DNA of 64,000 bases from the NCBI GenBank assembly GCA_964635375.1, contig CAZWOU010000012.1, forward strand, positions 1-64,000. The letters run 5' to 3'. A model generated the notes under the pieces. The model searched no databases and had not been told where the DNA came from. It saw only the letters and a list, made by a program, of their open reading frames with translations. Position 1 is the first letter of the stretch. Each line of letters starts with the position of its first letter. Both the position numbers and the translations under genes were made by a program. Positions 35,086 through 44,695 of this stretch are shown here, in pieces. The stretch is from CAZMNY01 sp964635375 (GTDB taxonomy: Bacteria; Planctomycetota; Planctomycetia; Pirellulales; Pirellulaceae).

Positions 35086-35281
35086 GCGTGGTTCACGCCC
35101 CAGCGACGGTCGTGCGAGGCGAACTTTATTGCGTGTCCATCCGCACAGGCCACAAGAACGCCCTTCAAAGCACTACTACTACACACCTTACATCAAACCA
35201 AATCTTGCGATGTAACAATCGACTTGAATTCCCGCTGTGGTGTTCAGACAGGAAACCACCACCACTACTCGGGAGTCAAAG

Positions 35282-36415
35282 ATGAAAACGCTAATCGCCT
35301 ATTGCCTGGCCCTTTCCATGATCGTTGCTTTCGGCGGAGCTTCCTCCGCGATGGCCAAGTCCAAAGGAAAGTCATCGTCCAGATCCTCGTCCTCCAAGTC
35401 GTCCTCCAAGTCATCGTCCAGGTCATTTCGAGGACGCTCGACCTCGCAGGGTTCAAGTTCCCGTTCCCTCAAGCACCGCCCGCAAACAAGCTCGTCCTCG
35501 CGTTCGCGGATCAACCAATCGGCTGCTCGCACAAAGAGCCAGCCCAAGCCGCAATCGCGACTGTCACAACCCTCACGACTGAAGCCGCAAACCAAGACGC
35601 GAACTCCCCAGTTCAACTCGCAACTCAAATCCGGCAAGCAATCTCAGGCAAGGCCGCTCAAGCCTACCTTCAAGTCGGAACGCAAGCCGAGCTCGAAGCC
35701 ACTGGGGATCCCCAAGTTCAAGCCAGGCCAAACGCCAGTCGCTGGCAAAGGCAAGATCAAACGGCCGACGATTGGCTTACCCAAGAGCAGCGCCAATAAG
35801 CATGGACTCCGCTTCGGGGGCGGGCACCATAACAACCACAACGGACACAACCACCACAACAATCACCACGGACACCACAACCTCTTCCATCCTTGGCACG
35901 GCAGCTGGGGCAATCACGGTTGGGGATGGGGTCATCACTGCAACCACTGGGGCTGCGGACATAGATGCCGCTACGGCAGCTGGGACCCTTGGTTCTCCAA
36001 CTGCAACGGCTATTACACCGCTCCTCCCGTTGTCGTCGTTCAACAACCGGTTGTCCAAGAGACAGTCAACATCCAACCGATCGTGATCGAGCCCATCGCA
36101 CCAGTCGCAGCGCCAGTCGCGGCGCCAGTCGCGGCGCCGATTGAATTGACCGCGGCAGCTGGCGGCACAATCACTATCCCGCAAGCCGGACTCGGCGCCG
36201 ACGAGGGCCAAGTGATGATGCAAGTCGGAGCGATCACGTTGCCGACGCGAGTCAGCTCATGGAAGAACGAACAGATCGAATTGCAGCTTCCCTTCATCGG
36301 CGTTGCCGGTTCGACACGAGCTCAACTGCACGTGTACAAAGCGGATCGCGAGCTGCTTCGTTCGGTCGAATTCGAGTTAACCCAGCCCGCCGCACCTCCT
36401 CAAGCGGGCCAATAG
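35282..36415 (+). CDS. secreted Ser/Arg-rich and His/Asn-rich protein
   Basis: A 377-residue protein with a signal peptide (ending SSAMA, about residue 24), then a Ser/Lys/Arg-rich tract (about 25-170), a dense His/Asn/Gly/Trp/Cys segment (about 180-250, with HHNNHNGHNHHNNHHGHH), and a Val/Pro/Gln stretch leading to a C-terminal beta domain (about 285-375). The His cluster could bind metal ions such as Ni, Zn or Cu. ATG 35282 has GGGAG ahead. It stands between hpnE and hpnG with its own promoter distance, and its function is unknown; a role in the hopanoid pathway is not implied. Confidence 0.75.
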   Translation: MKTLIAYCLALSMIVAFGGASSAMAKSKGKSSSRSSSSKSSSKSSSRSFRGRSTSQGSSSRSLKHRPQTSSSSRSRINQSAARTKSQPKPQSRLSQPSRLKPQTKTRTPQFNSQLKSGKQSQARPLKPTFKSERKPSSKPLGIPKFKPGQTPVAGKGKIKRPTIGLPKSSANKHGLRFGGGHHNNHNGHNHHNNHHGHHNLFHPWHGSWGNHGWGWGHHCNHWGCGHRCRYGSWDPWFSNCNGYYTAPPVVVVQQPVVQETVNIQPIVIEPIAPVAAPVAAPVAAPIELTAAAGGTITIPQAGLGADEGQVMMQVGAITLPTRVSSWKNEQIELQLPFIGVAGSTRAQLHVYKADRELLRSVEFELTQPAAPPQAGQ

Positions 36416-36444
36416 GTCGCAGTGTCGCCCTTTGGCGTCAGAAT

Positions 36445-36488
36445 GCACGAGAACGCGGTCGAGAAAATCGGCCGCGTTCTTTCGTGCG
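36445..36488 (+). terminator. terminator-like hairpin after His-rich protein gene
   Basis: Stem GCACGA + GAACGCGG pairs with CCGCGTTC + TCGTGC, interrupted by TT, loop around TCGAGAAAATCGG. It is 30 bases after the stop; a T-rich stretch (TCTTTT) follows. The T-tract is weak, so it may be an attenuator. Confidence 0.6.
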
Positions 36489-36614
36489 TCTTTTGCGAAA
36501 TCGGTTCGGCTTGACTCGCCCAGACATCCGCACCGGACTCTGATTCCCGGCTACTATGGGTTTGCGCTGTGCGAGGGTATGATCGGAAGTTCCCTTAGCA
36601 GGAAAGCGGCTCTC

Positions 36615-37493
36615 ATGCTTTTACGATACTTGGTTTCGCAATACGTGCGCAAGGCTGCCACCCAGTCACTGCACGACGCCGTCAAGAATGCGGCGGCCGG
36701 CGCAGCCAAACAAGTTGACTCGCCAGCCGAACCCGGCGAGCCAGAGGCGGAGCCAATCCGTCCAGAAGTCATTTTCCTGTTCGCGCTTGCTGTCGAATCG
36801 GGTGGCTTGGTCGACAAATTGCAGAACAAAACGACTCTGCATTGCGCTGCGTTCATCCAACACCTAGGACTGTTGAATGGCCGCCCAGTCGCGGTTCTCG
36901 AGATGGGCGTGGGGCAGGAAGCCGCGGGCAACGCGACGAGCGACGCGATCGCAATCCACAAACCAGATTGGATCGTCTCGGCGGGGTTTGCCGGCGCGCT
37001 CGATGCGAGTCTCCGTCGAGGGCATATTCTGATGGCGAATGAGATCATCAATGCCGACGTGAGCGAGAGGCTGGCCGTGGGACTCAAAATCGAACCCTCG
37101 GCCATCGAGTCATCGCCGGGACTTCACGTCGGAAGCCTGGTCACCGTCGATAACCTCGTTGCCACGCCAACCGAAAAAAAGGCACTCGGCGAGCGGACCG
37201 GCGCGCTGGCTTGCGACATGGAATCGGTAGCCATCGCTCGGGCTTGCCGCCAACATCAAACTCGGCTGCTCTCCGTCCGCATCATCACTGATGGAATCGA
37301 TGACCAACTTCCGCCGGAAGTGGAGAAGCTACTCGCGCAAGACTCACTCGCCGCAAAACTCGGCGCCGCCGCGGGCGCCATTTTCAATCGCCCCTCCAGC
37401 GTTAAGGACATGTGGGCGCTCAAAGAAGAGGCGTTGCGGGCCACCGACCGACTGGCCAAGTTTCTCGTCAGCATGCTGTCGCAACTGAACTAG
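36615..37493 (+). CDS. hpnG: HpnG-like nucleoside phosphorylase (adenosylhopane nucleosidase)
   Basis: A 292-residue phosphorylase-superfamily protein (MTA/SAH nucleosidase fold). Signatures: EMGVGQEAAGNAT, IVSAGFAGALD, and ACDMESVAIARACR, the nucleoside-binding DME motif. In the hopanoid pathway HpnG removes adenine from adenosylhopane. The surrounding hpn genes make this identity likely; from sequence alone, a generic MTA/SAH nucleosidase remains possible. N-terminus uncertain: ATG 36615 has AGGAAAG upstream; ATG 36579 is an alternative. It ends 24 bases before the convergent hpnH. Confidence 0.78.
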   Translation: MLLRYLVSQYVRKAATQSLHDAVKNAAAGAAKQVDSPAEPGEPEAEPIRPEVIFLFALAVESGGLVDKLQNKTTLHCAAFIQHLGLLNGRPVAVLEMGVGQEAAGNATSDAIAIHKPDWIVSAGFAGALDASLRRGHILMANEIINADVSERLAVGLKIEPSAIESSPGLHVGSLVTVDNLVATPTEKKALGERTGALACDMESVAIARACRQHQTRLLSVRIITDGIDDQLPPEVEKLLAQDSLAAKLGAAAGAIFNRPSSVKDMWALKEEALRATDRLAKFLVSMLSQLN

Positions 37494-37517
37494 AGACCGG
37501 GCGGGCAGCTAGAGTCG

Positions 37518-38645
37518 TCACACGTTGCAGGATTCCGAATCCACATTTGGTAGGTGCGAGTCTTCGCGGGATCCTCTTCCTCGCCCCTCATCCGTCCTTT
37601 GCTCATCATTGTTCCCATCTTTCGAGCGTCGGGGCATGCCGAACAGAGTCCGTTGCACCGTGCGAAAGAAGCCGCCGAGCGAGCCAAATGTCTCGGCGAC
37701 GGCAGTCGGCTCAAAACCACAATGGACCATGCAGTCTCGACACTTGTCGTTTTGGCTAGTGTGGCCGTAACGGTCCCAATCGGTCGACGTCATCAGCTCG
37801 GAAAACGAATCGCAGTAGCCTTCGTCGAGCAAGTAGCAAGGTCTCTGCCAACCAAATTGGTTGTAGGTTGGACTTCCCCAAGGCGTGCAGTCCAAGTCCC
37901 ACCTGCCTTGCAGGAATTCGAGAAACAGCGGAGTCTGATTGAATTTCCATGACCGCTTTGCTCCCCCGAGCACTTGCCGAAACAGGGCGACTGTCTGGCG
38001 ACGAGCGAGAAAGTGACCTTGATCGGGCGCCTTCTGATAGCAATACCCAGGTGAGATCATCATCCCTTCCACACCCAGCTTCATCATCTCGGCAAAATGT
38101 TGGAGCATACGGCCCGGGTTAGCGCCAGCGAACAGAGTGGTGTTTGTCGTCACGCGAAACCCGCGTTTCCGCGCGGCCTGAATCGCTTGCACCGCGCGAT
38201 CATAGACTCCCTCACGACAAACAGCTTTATCATGCTCTTCGCGAGGGCCATCCATATGGACGGAGAACGCTAAGTACTTGGATGGCTGAAACGACGCCAG
38301 GCAGTCCTCTAAGGTCAGCCCATTGGTGCACAAATAGATGAACCGCTTGCGGTCGACCAGGCCTGCGACGATGCGACCAATCTCCGGGTGCAGAAGCGGT
38401 TCGCCGCCGGGGATTGAGATCACGGGCGCGGCGCATTCATCGGCAGCTTGAAAACACTGCTTGGGCGATAGGTGCCGCGACAATACGTCTTGGGAGTGTT
38501 GAATCTTGCCGCAACCCGCACAGGCCAAGTTGCAGCGGAGCAGCGGTTCGAGCATCAACACGAGCGGGTAGCGCCGAACGCCGCGAAGTCGTTGCTTCAG
38601 CACATACGAAGCCACCGTCGCCATCTGAGAAATCGGGACTCCCAT
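37518..38645 (-). CDS. hpnH: radical SAM adenosyl hopane synthase HpnH
   Basis: A 375-residue radical SAM enzyme. The 4Fe-4S motif CxxxCxxC is Cys38-Cys42-Cys45 (RCNLACAGCGKI), followed by SIPGGEPLLHPEI, a GGEP motif. A C-terminal DUF3463-like region contains FNQTPLFLEFLQG, CRDCMVHCGFEPTAVAE. HpnH adds a 5'-deoxyadenosyl group to diploptene, giving adenosylhopane. It ends in a polar Arg/Glu/Asp tail. The start is three bases after the stop of the upstream cyclase gene, so they are coupled. Confidence 0.9.
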   Translation of the reverse strand: MGVPISQMATVASYVLKQRLRGVRRYPLVLMLEPLLRCNLACAGCGKIQHSQDVLSRHLSPKQCFQAADECAAPVISIPGGEPLLHPEIGRIVAGLVDRKRFIYLCTNGLTLEDCLASFQPSKYLAFSVHMDGPREEHDKAVCREGVYDRAVQAIQAARKRGFRVTTNTTLFAGANPGRMLQHFAEMMKLGVEGMMISPGYCYQKAPDQGHFLARRQTVALFRQVLGGAKRSWKFNQTPLFLEFLQGRWDLDCTPWGSPTYNQFGWQRPCYLLDEGYCDSFSELMTSTDWDRYGHTSQNDKCRDCMVHCGFEPTAVAETFGSLGGFFRTVQRTLFGMPRRSKDGNNDEQRTDEGRGRGSREDSHLPNVDSESCNV

Positions 38646-38648
38646 CGC

Positions 38649-40718
38649 TCAACTCGTGTTGCTGGGCCGCTGGTGGTCGCTCGCTGGCGGACTTTGCCAC
38701 TGCCGGTTCCATTCGGCCAACGCGAGCAAGGGGAAGTAGATCGGATAGAGGTGATAGCGCAGGTAGAACACGAGTGGGAAACCAGTACCCGTAAACTGCG
38801 GCTCATCCCAGGCGCCGTCATCGCGTTGATTGCGGACAAGGTATCCCACGCCGCGACGAACGGCCGGTTCCTCAGGCCCGCAGGCGGACAGCAAGCCCAA
38901 TACGGCCCAGGCGGTTTGGGATGCGGTGGGTTCGCCCTGCCCTCGCGTGGTTGGATCTGCGTAGGTCTGCGGCGACTCGCCCCACCCGCCGCACGGTTGT
39001 TGCGATCCGCGCAACCAATCAATGCCGGCGCTCACGGCTGGGTCGTCCACCGGCACGCCGACAGCCCGTAGCCCGACCAGGCATTGCCAGACGCCGTAGA
39101 TATAGTTGACTCCCCAGCGACCGGGCCACGCCCCATCAGGCTCTTGCTGCTTTCGCACGTAAGCGACAGCTCGATCTACCGCGGGGTGCCCCTGATGCAA
39201 TCCCCATTGGGCTAGACACTCCAGCGTACGAGCGGTGATGTCAGGGGTGCTCGGATCAATCATCGCGTTGTGATCGGCGAAAGGAACTTCACAAAGAAAC
39301 CGCCGATCGTTGTCCCGATCAAAGGCGCCCCAGCCTCCATCTCGATTCTGCATCGCCAACAACCACTGTCGGGCTCGCATGCAAGCCGCAGAAATCCGCT
39401 CAACCGCGTTCGCTTCGCCTCGCGCCTGTAAAACTGATTCCGCCCGACTGACCGACACCAACACGTTCCCGTGAATCAATGCCTGTTCGTCGGGCACCTG
39501 GCCGCGCAGAGCCATCATGACCATGATCGTGTCGTCGACATCGGGATAGAATTCATTGTTGTGCTCGAAGTACCACCCAGCTGGCTCAGCTTTCACGTTG
39601 ACGGCCCAATCGCCAGGCTTGGTCACCTCTTTGCTCAATAACCAAGCGGCCGCTTTGCCAAGTGGTCGAGAATCGACGTTGGAACCTGCCGCCTGAAGGG
39701 CGCGCAGCGAAATGGCTGTATCCCAAACTGGCGACTTGCAGGGTTGCAGGCGGACCGTGTCTTTGTCTTTCAGAATCAGCGCGTCAAGCTGCTCCAGGCA
39801 CTCGATGACTTCGGGGCTCGATTCCTCGTATCCGCGACAACGCAGCGCGATCAAGCTGAAGATGATTGGCGGAAAGATCGCACCCAAACCGTCGCTGTAA
39901 GCAAACCGGTTGATGATCCAAGCCTCGGCCTTGCTCAGCGCCCAGCGGCGAAGTGGGAGCAACCGGCAGCGTTCGATGCCCTTCAACACTGAATCTGCCG
40001 TATGAAAGAAGTTCGTCCAGCTGAACCAAGCCGTCTTGCCCGCGCTTCGCCCAGGACGCCGCAGTTTGCCCCATTCACCGGGCGCCTTCAGAAACAACTC
40101 GGAGATCCCCTGGTCCTTTGGGATCTCCCGCGTCGGGCGGTAGGACCACATGATGGCAAGCGGCACAAAGATCGTCCGCGACCACGCACTGATGCGGTAG
40201 ATGTTGATCGGACTCCATCTCGGCGCCAACATCACTTCGGGAGGCACGGCCGGACAGTACTTGTATTCAAGCTGCCCGAGCAAAGCGAGGTAGAACCGAG
40301 TGAAGCTGTTGACGGCGTCCGCGCCGCCAGCGGCCCGAATTGCCTCTTGGGCCCGAATCATGTAGTCAGCGTTGGCGTCATGCCCAGTTAGTTTCAGCGC
40401 GAAATAGGCTTTCACACTGGCGCTGATTTCAAGCGGACCGCCAGGGTACAAGCTCCAACCTCCCGATGGCTGTTGGACCTGCAACAAGTAGCGAGCCGCC
40501 TGGGCCGCATTGGGCGTGTGCTCTTTTCCCATCCACGCCAAGAGGAGAATGTACTCGCTCTCCAGGATCGAGTCGCCTTCTAACTCACCACACCAATACC
40601 CATGTTCCGTTTGGCGGGAGAGCAGCCATTCTGAAGTGAGATCGACCGCATCGCAGGCGGCCATGCTCAACTCAAAATCGTCCCTGTTTGTCGACTTCGA
40701 TTCGCCAGTTCCGCGCAT
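38649..40718 (-). CDS. shc: squalene-hopene cyclase (HpnF)
   Basis: A 689-residue cyclase with the catalytic DxDDT motif as DVDDT (residues 393-397) and several QW motifs, for example QQPSGGWS, QNRDGGWGAF, QEPDGAWPGRWG and QQPCGGWGES. It cyclises squalene to hopene at the membrane and completes the hopanoid skeleton. ATG 40718 is used; a GTG 33 bases earlier extends it. It is followed at once by hpnH. It shows the full catalytic motif that the toroid in the ExbB operon lacks. Confidence 0.95.
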   Translation of the reverse strand: MRGTGESKSTNRDDFELSMAACDAVDLTSEWLLSRQTEHGYWCGELEGDSILESEYILLLAWMGKEHTPNAAQAARYLLQVQQPSGGWSLYPGGPLEISASVKAYFALKLTGHDANADYMIRAQEAIRAAGGADAVNSFTRFYLALLGQLEYKYCPAVPPEVMLAPRWSPINIYRISAWSRTIFVPLAIMWSYRPTREIPKDQGISELFLKAPGEWGKLRRPGRSAGKTAWFSWTNFFHTADSVLKGIERCRLLPLRRWALSKAEAWIINRFAYSDGLGAIFPPIIFSLIALRCRGYEESSPEVIECLEQLDALILKDKDTVRLQPCKSPVWDTAISLRALQAAGSNVDSRPLGKAAAWLLSKEVTKPGDWAVNVKAEPAGWYFEHNNEFYPDVDDTIMVMMALRGQVPDEQALIHGNVLVSVSRAESVLQARGEANAVERISAACMRARQWLLAMQNRDGGWGAFDRDNDRRFLCEVPFADHNAMIDPSTPDITARTLECLAQWGLHQGHPAVDRAVAYVRKQQEPDGAWPGRWGVNYIYGVWQCLVGLRAVGVPVDDPAVSAGIDWLRGSQQPCGGWGESPQTYADPTTRGQGEPTASQTAWAVLGLLSACGPEEPAVRRGVGYLVRNQRDDGAWDEPQFTGTGFPLVFYLRYHLYPIYFPLLALAEWNRQWQSPPASDHQRPSNTS

Positions 40719-40871
40719 CGCATTCGGCTCGCCGTCCTTCTCGAACGTCACGTCGCTTCCATTTTCTGTCAGGTGTGCTTCTCGGTTTCCATTCCGCCCA
40801 CCTTGGGTAAGGCGAAAACGCCAGACGCCTTGAGTCTGGGGGCTCAGCTCAACCTTGCGGGCCTACGCAAG

Positions 40872-43121
40872 TTAGGGAATCGACGGACTTGGTGCAAGAT
40901 CAGAACCAACTGCAAAGATCGCCACCGACGGGCGCTCACCTTCAAAATGGACTCTTCTCAGCACACCATCCTCCTCCAGCTGCCGAAACACTTCAGGCTG
41001 CACGAACGGAGTGAACCCATAGGTCGCCCGATAACGAGCGACCTCGCCCCAATCGACAAGCACAAACGAAACCGATCGGCTCTGCAACGCCGCCAATTGC
41101 TCCCGCGGTGGAACGCCATCCATCCACTGCTCGAACACGGAACCGTCGAAGCAGGTGTTGTAATAAGTGATCGGCGTCAGATCGAACGGCTGAGCATCTC
41201 CCACCAGCAGAACCGCATTCCCAGGCGGTGTCGAGCGGTTGAGAAAATCGTGGGCCGGCGTCAACGTCCAGGCGCCCGGGTCTCGCGGATGAGGAGTGTC
41301 TGTGCGCAACTGTTGGTAGGACACAAGGATCCTGTTATCAGGCGTGGCGTAACGCGAGGCGAGCACGCAAAAGACGAGCACGGTGGTGAGAGCGATAAGT
41401 CCGTCGATGATCCGGCGCCAAAGCAAACTAGTGCCGCTGGTCGCGCCCAAGCCAGCCGCCAAGCAGAGAAGCGGTCCTGCGGGAAGCCAGAAACGATCGA
41501 TGCGATGGGTCGCCAGAAACCATGTCAGCATGATGAACAAAGCGGCCAGCGCGATTTCGATTGCCCAGCGGCGATCACGGGCGGCAAACAGGCACAAAGC
41601 GGCCAAAGGAATGACCAACGGATGGTGCCAGGGCGAGCGCCAGAGCACAGTCGCGGCGGCGGCGGCAATCTGGTTTGGCGAGAAACGCCGCCCCTGCTCG
41701 TCTCGCGGAATCTGATGGGCTCGATTCCATTGCTCCGTCTTGGCTTCAGTTCGCGTGGCGCCGCCCATGACCGAAGCCAATAAGGGGTAAGTGGGATTGC
41801 CCGTCAAAGCAGCGTTCTTGAGATACCAAGGCGAAGCGGCAACCACCGCAGTGACTGCGAACACCAGGGCCGCTTTGGCGCCCGTGCGAGCGTTGCGGGT
41901 TCGAACGAGCGAAGAGAAACACCACAGAGCGCCCGGAAAGATGGCAAACAAGACTCCGGTGTATTTGCAGGACGCGGCCGCTCCGGCAGCGACCGCGGCG
42001 GCGAGCAGCCAACCAACCCCGCGATTGCCTCCGCCGCGCTCTGCAAGCGACTCATCATGCAAGTAAACACTTAGCGCGAGAAACGCCAAGGCGACATACA
42101 TGCTCAATGCGCCGTCAATCAGTCCTGCGGCGGCGACGCGAAAGGCCCATGGCCAACTCATGTAGAACACCGCAGCAATCACGCCCGCTCGCCGCGAAGC
42201 CAATCTCGAGGCGACGCAGTACAAGGCGAGTGCGGTGATCAGATTCATCGAAGCAATGACAACTTTCCCCACCACAGCGCCTCGCCACCAAGCGTCACCG
42301 CCGCCGTACAACGCCATGGATGAGAGCGCATGCATCTCGGCGCCAAGCGGCATGTTGGCGTAAACGTTGTGGGGCATGAAGCCGACCTCGCCCAGCCGGT
42401 ACCACTCCTTCGGAGCTTGCAGATGATATTCCCGCACATCGAATTCCCAGGGCGGCAACGCGGCGGCGGCGAATAGGGCGAGAACAAAAGGCGTCGCCAG
42501 CAGCCACAGCCAAGGACGCTGCGGTTGAGACGATTCCGTCGCCGTCGTTCGTTCGCCTTCTCCCAACTTGGGCAGCACCCACTGCCGTTTCAGCACAGCA
42601 ACCAGCGTCAACAAGCCAAATAGCGCGAGATAAGGCCAGCGGGAACGCGTACTTAGACCATCGACTGCGCCAGCAAGGATGCCAACACTCAACGTGAAAA
42701 GGGAGAGGAGATGCAGTCCTAACCCGGTGGAAAAGGCGAGCCACTCGAGAGGGCGAGACGACGAGAGTCGCAGCCCGGTCAGCAGAAACGCCCCGCTAAC
42801 GTAGGCTGCCACAAGCCAGACCGCGGCGCAGGCAAAGACGGGAATACGGTCCGCCAAGCCCATGCGTTCGGCATCGCCACCCATCCACTGTGAGATCAAC
42901 TCACCCGGATCAAAGGGCAATAGCAGGTACAACATGCCTCGCGAGATCGCCCCGTCGCCAATCGGTTGACGTGCAAACAAGTAAGCGAAGACCAGCAGCA
43001 ACCCGACAAGAGCCAGCCACAGAGGCCAGGATTCCTCCCTTTCCGTGTCCGGGATTGGCTCGCGCGACGGTCCGTGACCACCGGTGCCCGCGGGTGTTTG
43101 CTTCCGATTCTGTTTGCTCAT
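40872..43121 (-). CDS. GT-C-like membrane glycosyltransferase
   Basis: A 749-residue protein with about 12 membrane helices and a periplasmic C-terminal domain. An N-terminal polar segment precedes the helices. The first periplasmic loop has WEFDVREYHLQAPKEWYRLG, the position of the catalytic acid and downstream Tyr/His of GT-C (PMT/ArnT-like) enzymes. The cluster context, upstream of squalene-hopene cyclase in the same direction, would allow a role in glycosylating a lipid or hopanoid, but other membrane-lipid acceptors are equally possible. ATG 43121 is chosen; the further N-terminal frame is not family-like. Confidence 0.75.
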   Translation of the reverse strand: MSKQNRKQTPAGTGGHGPSREPIPDTEREESWPLWLALVGLLLVFAYLFARQPIGDGAISRGMLYLLLPFDPGELISQWMGGDAERMGLADRIPVFACAAVWLVAAYVSGAFLLTGLRLSSSRPLEWLAFSTGLGLHLLSLFTLSVGILAGAVDGLSTRSRWPYLALFGLLTLVAVLKRQWVLPKLGEGERTTATESSQPQRPWLWLLATPFVLALFAAAALPPWEFDVREYHLQAPKEWYRLGEVGFMPHNVYANMPLGAEMHALSSMALYGGGDAWWRGAVVGKVVIASMNLITALALYCVASRLASRRAGVIAAVFYMSWPWAFRVAAAGLIDGALSMYVALAFLALSVYLHDESLAERGGGNRGVGWLLAAAVAAGAAASCKYTGVLFAIFPGALWCFSSLVRTRNARTGAKAALVFAVTAVVAASPWYLKNAALTGNPTYPLLASVMGGATRTEAKTEQWNRAHQIPRDEQGRRFSPNQIAAAAATVLWRSPWHHPLVIPLAALCLFAARDRRWAIEIALAALFIMLTWFLATHRIDRFWLPAGPLLCLAAGLGATSGTSLLWRRIIDGLIALTTVLVFCVLASRYATPDNRILVSYQQLRTDTPHPRDPGAWTLTPAHDFLNRSTPPGNAVLLVGDAQPFDLTPITYYNTCFDGSVFEQWMDGVPPREQLAALQSRSVSFVLVDWGEVARYRATYGFTPFVQPEVFRQLEEDGVLRRVHFEGERPSVAIFAVGSDLAPSPSIP

Positions 43122-43441
43122 GCAGAACTCTGCTAAAGATCGATGCAATCGATACAAGTGGGACTTCGGCCAAAGAGTGGGGACCGGGGGATCGGCGAGC
43201 CCCGACGGCAGCGCCAAACGTTAGCTATGATAGAGAACAGACCGGTGGTGGAAAATGTCTGCGAGAACTGTTTGGCCGATTCCATCCCCGGACTTGTAGC
43301 AATAAGCCCCACCTTGGTTTCCAAACGCCACCGCGGAAACCACTGCTTAACAGCGCAGCCGTCGGCATTTGCCTCGATTGGCTCCTACCCGTTCGATCAC
43401 CACCCGCATCCCATTCCGCTCGCGCCCCTCCCGAGATTCCC
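43122..43441. other. Divergent intergenic region
   Basis: Between the GT-C gene and the DapA-family gene, so it should hold both promoters. A plus-strand frame runs through it into the DapA gene, but the N-terminal extension is Arg/Pro-rich and unlike the family, so it is treated as non-coding. No repeat or RNA gene was seen. Confidence 0.4.
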
Positions 43442-44458
43442 ATGAGCGCCAACGCACCGCTAAAAGGTATTTTCACGCCGAACGTCGTTCCCTTGGACGT
43501 CAACGGCGACATCCATGAGGCGGAGACTCGGCGCTATGTCGACTGGCTAATCGAACGTGGCGTCCACGGGCTCTACCCCAACGGGTCAACGGGCGAGTTT
43601 ACCAGGTTCACCGCAGAGGAGCGGCGGCGGATCATCGAGATCATTGCGGACCAGACGGCCGGCCGTGTGCCGATTCTCGCCGGAGCCGCCGAAGCTAATA
43701 CGCGCGAGACGATCCGAGCTTGTGAGCACTATCACTCGCTCGGAGTTCGCGCAGTCGCAATTGTCTCGCCGTTCTACTACAAGCTTAGTGCAGACGGAGT
43801 CTACGCGTACTTCAAGGAAATCGCCGACAACTCACCGATCGACGTGACCCTCTACAACATCCCCATGTTTGCCTCGCCGATCGATGTGCCAACGGTTCAG
43901 CGACTGGCCGAGGAATGCGAGCGCGTTGTGGCGATCAAAGATTCCTCCGGCGACCTGCCCCACATGATGCGGATGATTTCAGCCGTCAGGCCGTTACGAC
44001 CCAACTTTGCATTTCTCACTGGCTGGGACGCGGCTCTGATGCCCATGTTGCTGCTGGGATGCGACGGCGGCACAAATGCGACGAGCGGCGTCGTGCCCGA
44101 AATCACTCGCAAGCTGTATGACTTGACGATGTCACGGCAAATCGATCAAGCTCGAGATCTGCAGTATCGCCTGCTGACCCTGTTTGACGCGATGCTCTAC
44201 TCATCTGAATTCCCTGAAGGCTTTCGAGCCGCCCTACAGCTTCGCGGCATCAAGACCGGCAAAGGCCGACAGCCTCAAGCGGCCGCGCAAGAGGCCGCCC
44301 TGCGAAAACTCAGCAACGAACTGCAATGCCTGTTGGCAGCCGAAGGGTTCACCGACGAACCCATTGGAGGTTGCGCCGCTGGCCAGCCCATCGATGAATT
44401 GCAAATCGATCGAATTGTCAAACAAGTCGTTAACGAACTGCAACGGCGAAGCAACTGA
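43442..44458 (+). CDS. dihydrodipicolinate synthase/N-acetylneuraminate lyase family aldolase
   Basis: A 338-residue (beta/alpha)8 class I aldolase. Catalytic Lys166 (VVAIKDSSGD) forms the Schiff base; Tyr138 (TLYNIP) and the GSTGE carboxylate-binding motif (48-52) are present. Its C-terminal about 45 residues form an extra charged helix region not found in standard DapA (about 295 residues). The neighbourhood does not suggest lysine biosynthesis, so the substrate may be another 2-oxo acid. ATG 43442 fits the conserved start; the long upstream frame is not part of the protein. Confidence 0.88.
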   Translation: MSANAPLKGIFTPNVVPLDVNGDIHEAETRRYVDWLIERGVHGLYPNGSTGEFTRFTAEERRRIIEIIADQTAGRVPILAGAAEANTRETIRACEHYHSLGVRAVAIVSPFYYKLSADGVYAYFKEIADNSPIDVTLYNIPMFASPIDVPTVQRLAEECERVVAIKDSSGDLPHMMRMISAVRPLRPNFAFLTGWDAALMPMLLLGCDGGTNATSGVVPEITRKLYDLTMSRQIDQARDLQYRLLTLFDAMLYSSEFPEGFRAALQLRGIKTGKGRQPQAAAQEAALRKLSNELQCLLAAEGFTDEPIGGCAAGQPIDELQIDRIVKQVVNELQRRSN

Positions 44459-44695
44459 GTGCGCCAACGACTGGCTCGCGAACAACTGAATTCTCGCCAG
44501 CCACTTCTCTGCAGAACGGATGCCGAGCAAGGTAAGCGGCGTGTCCGATCACCTGCCGCACAAAGTGACTCCTCCGTTGTAAATCTTACAAACTCGCCGA
44601 CACGCTGAATCTCGAATGGGCGTCTTGTTGCGACAGGGCAAGGACTTACCCGATGCGAGCAAGCCCGCGCCCGCGCCGCACAAAGTGTCGATCGA

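Noticed and set aside
40773..41783. Plus-strand frame of 336 codons
   Set aside because: Antisense to the GT-C transferase, with Arg/His/Gln-rich translation and no recognisable domain.
42890..43441. N-terminal extension of the DapA-family gene
   Set aside because: 184 extra codons, Arg/Pro/Thr-rich and partly antisense to the GT-C gene; the DapA family begins at 43442.
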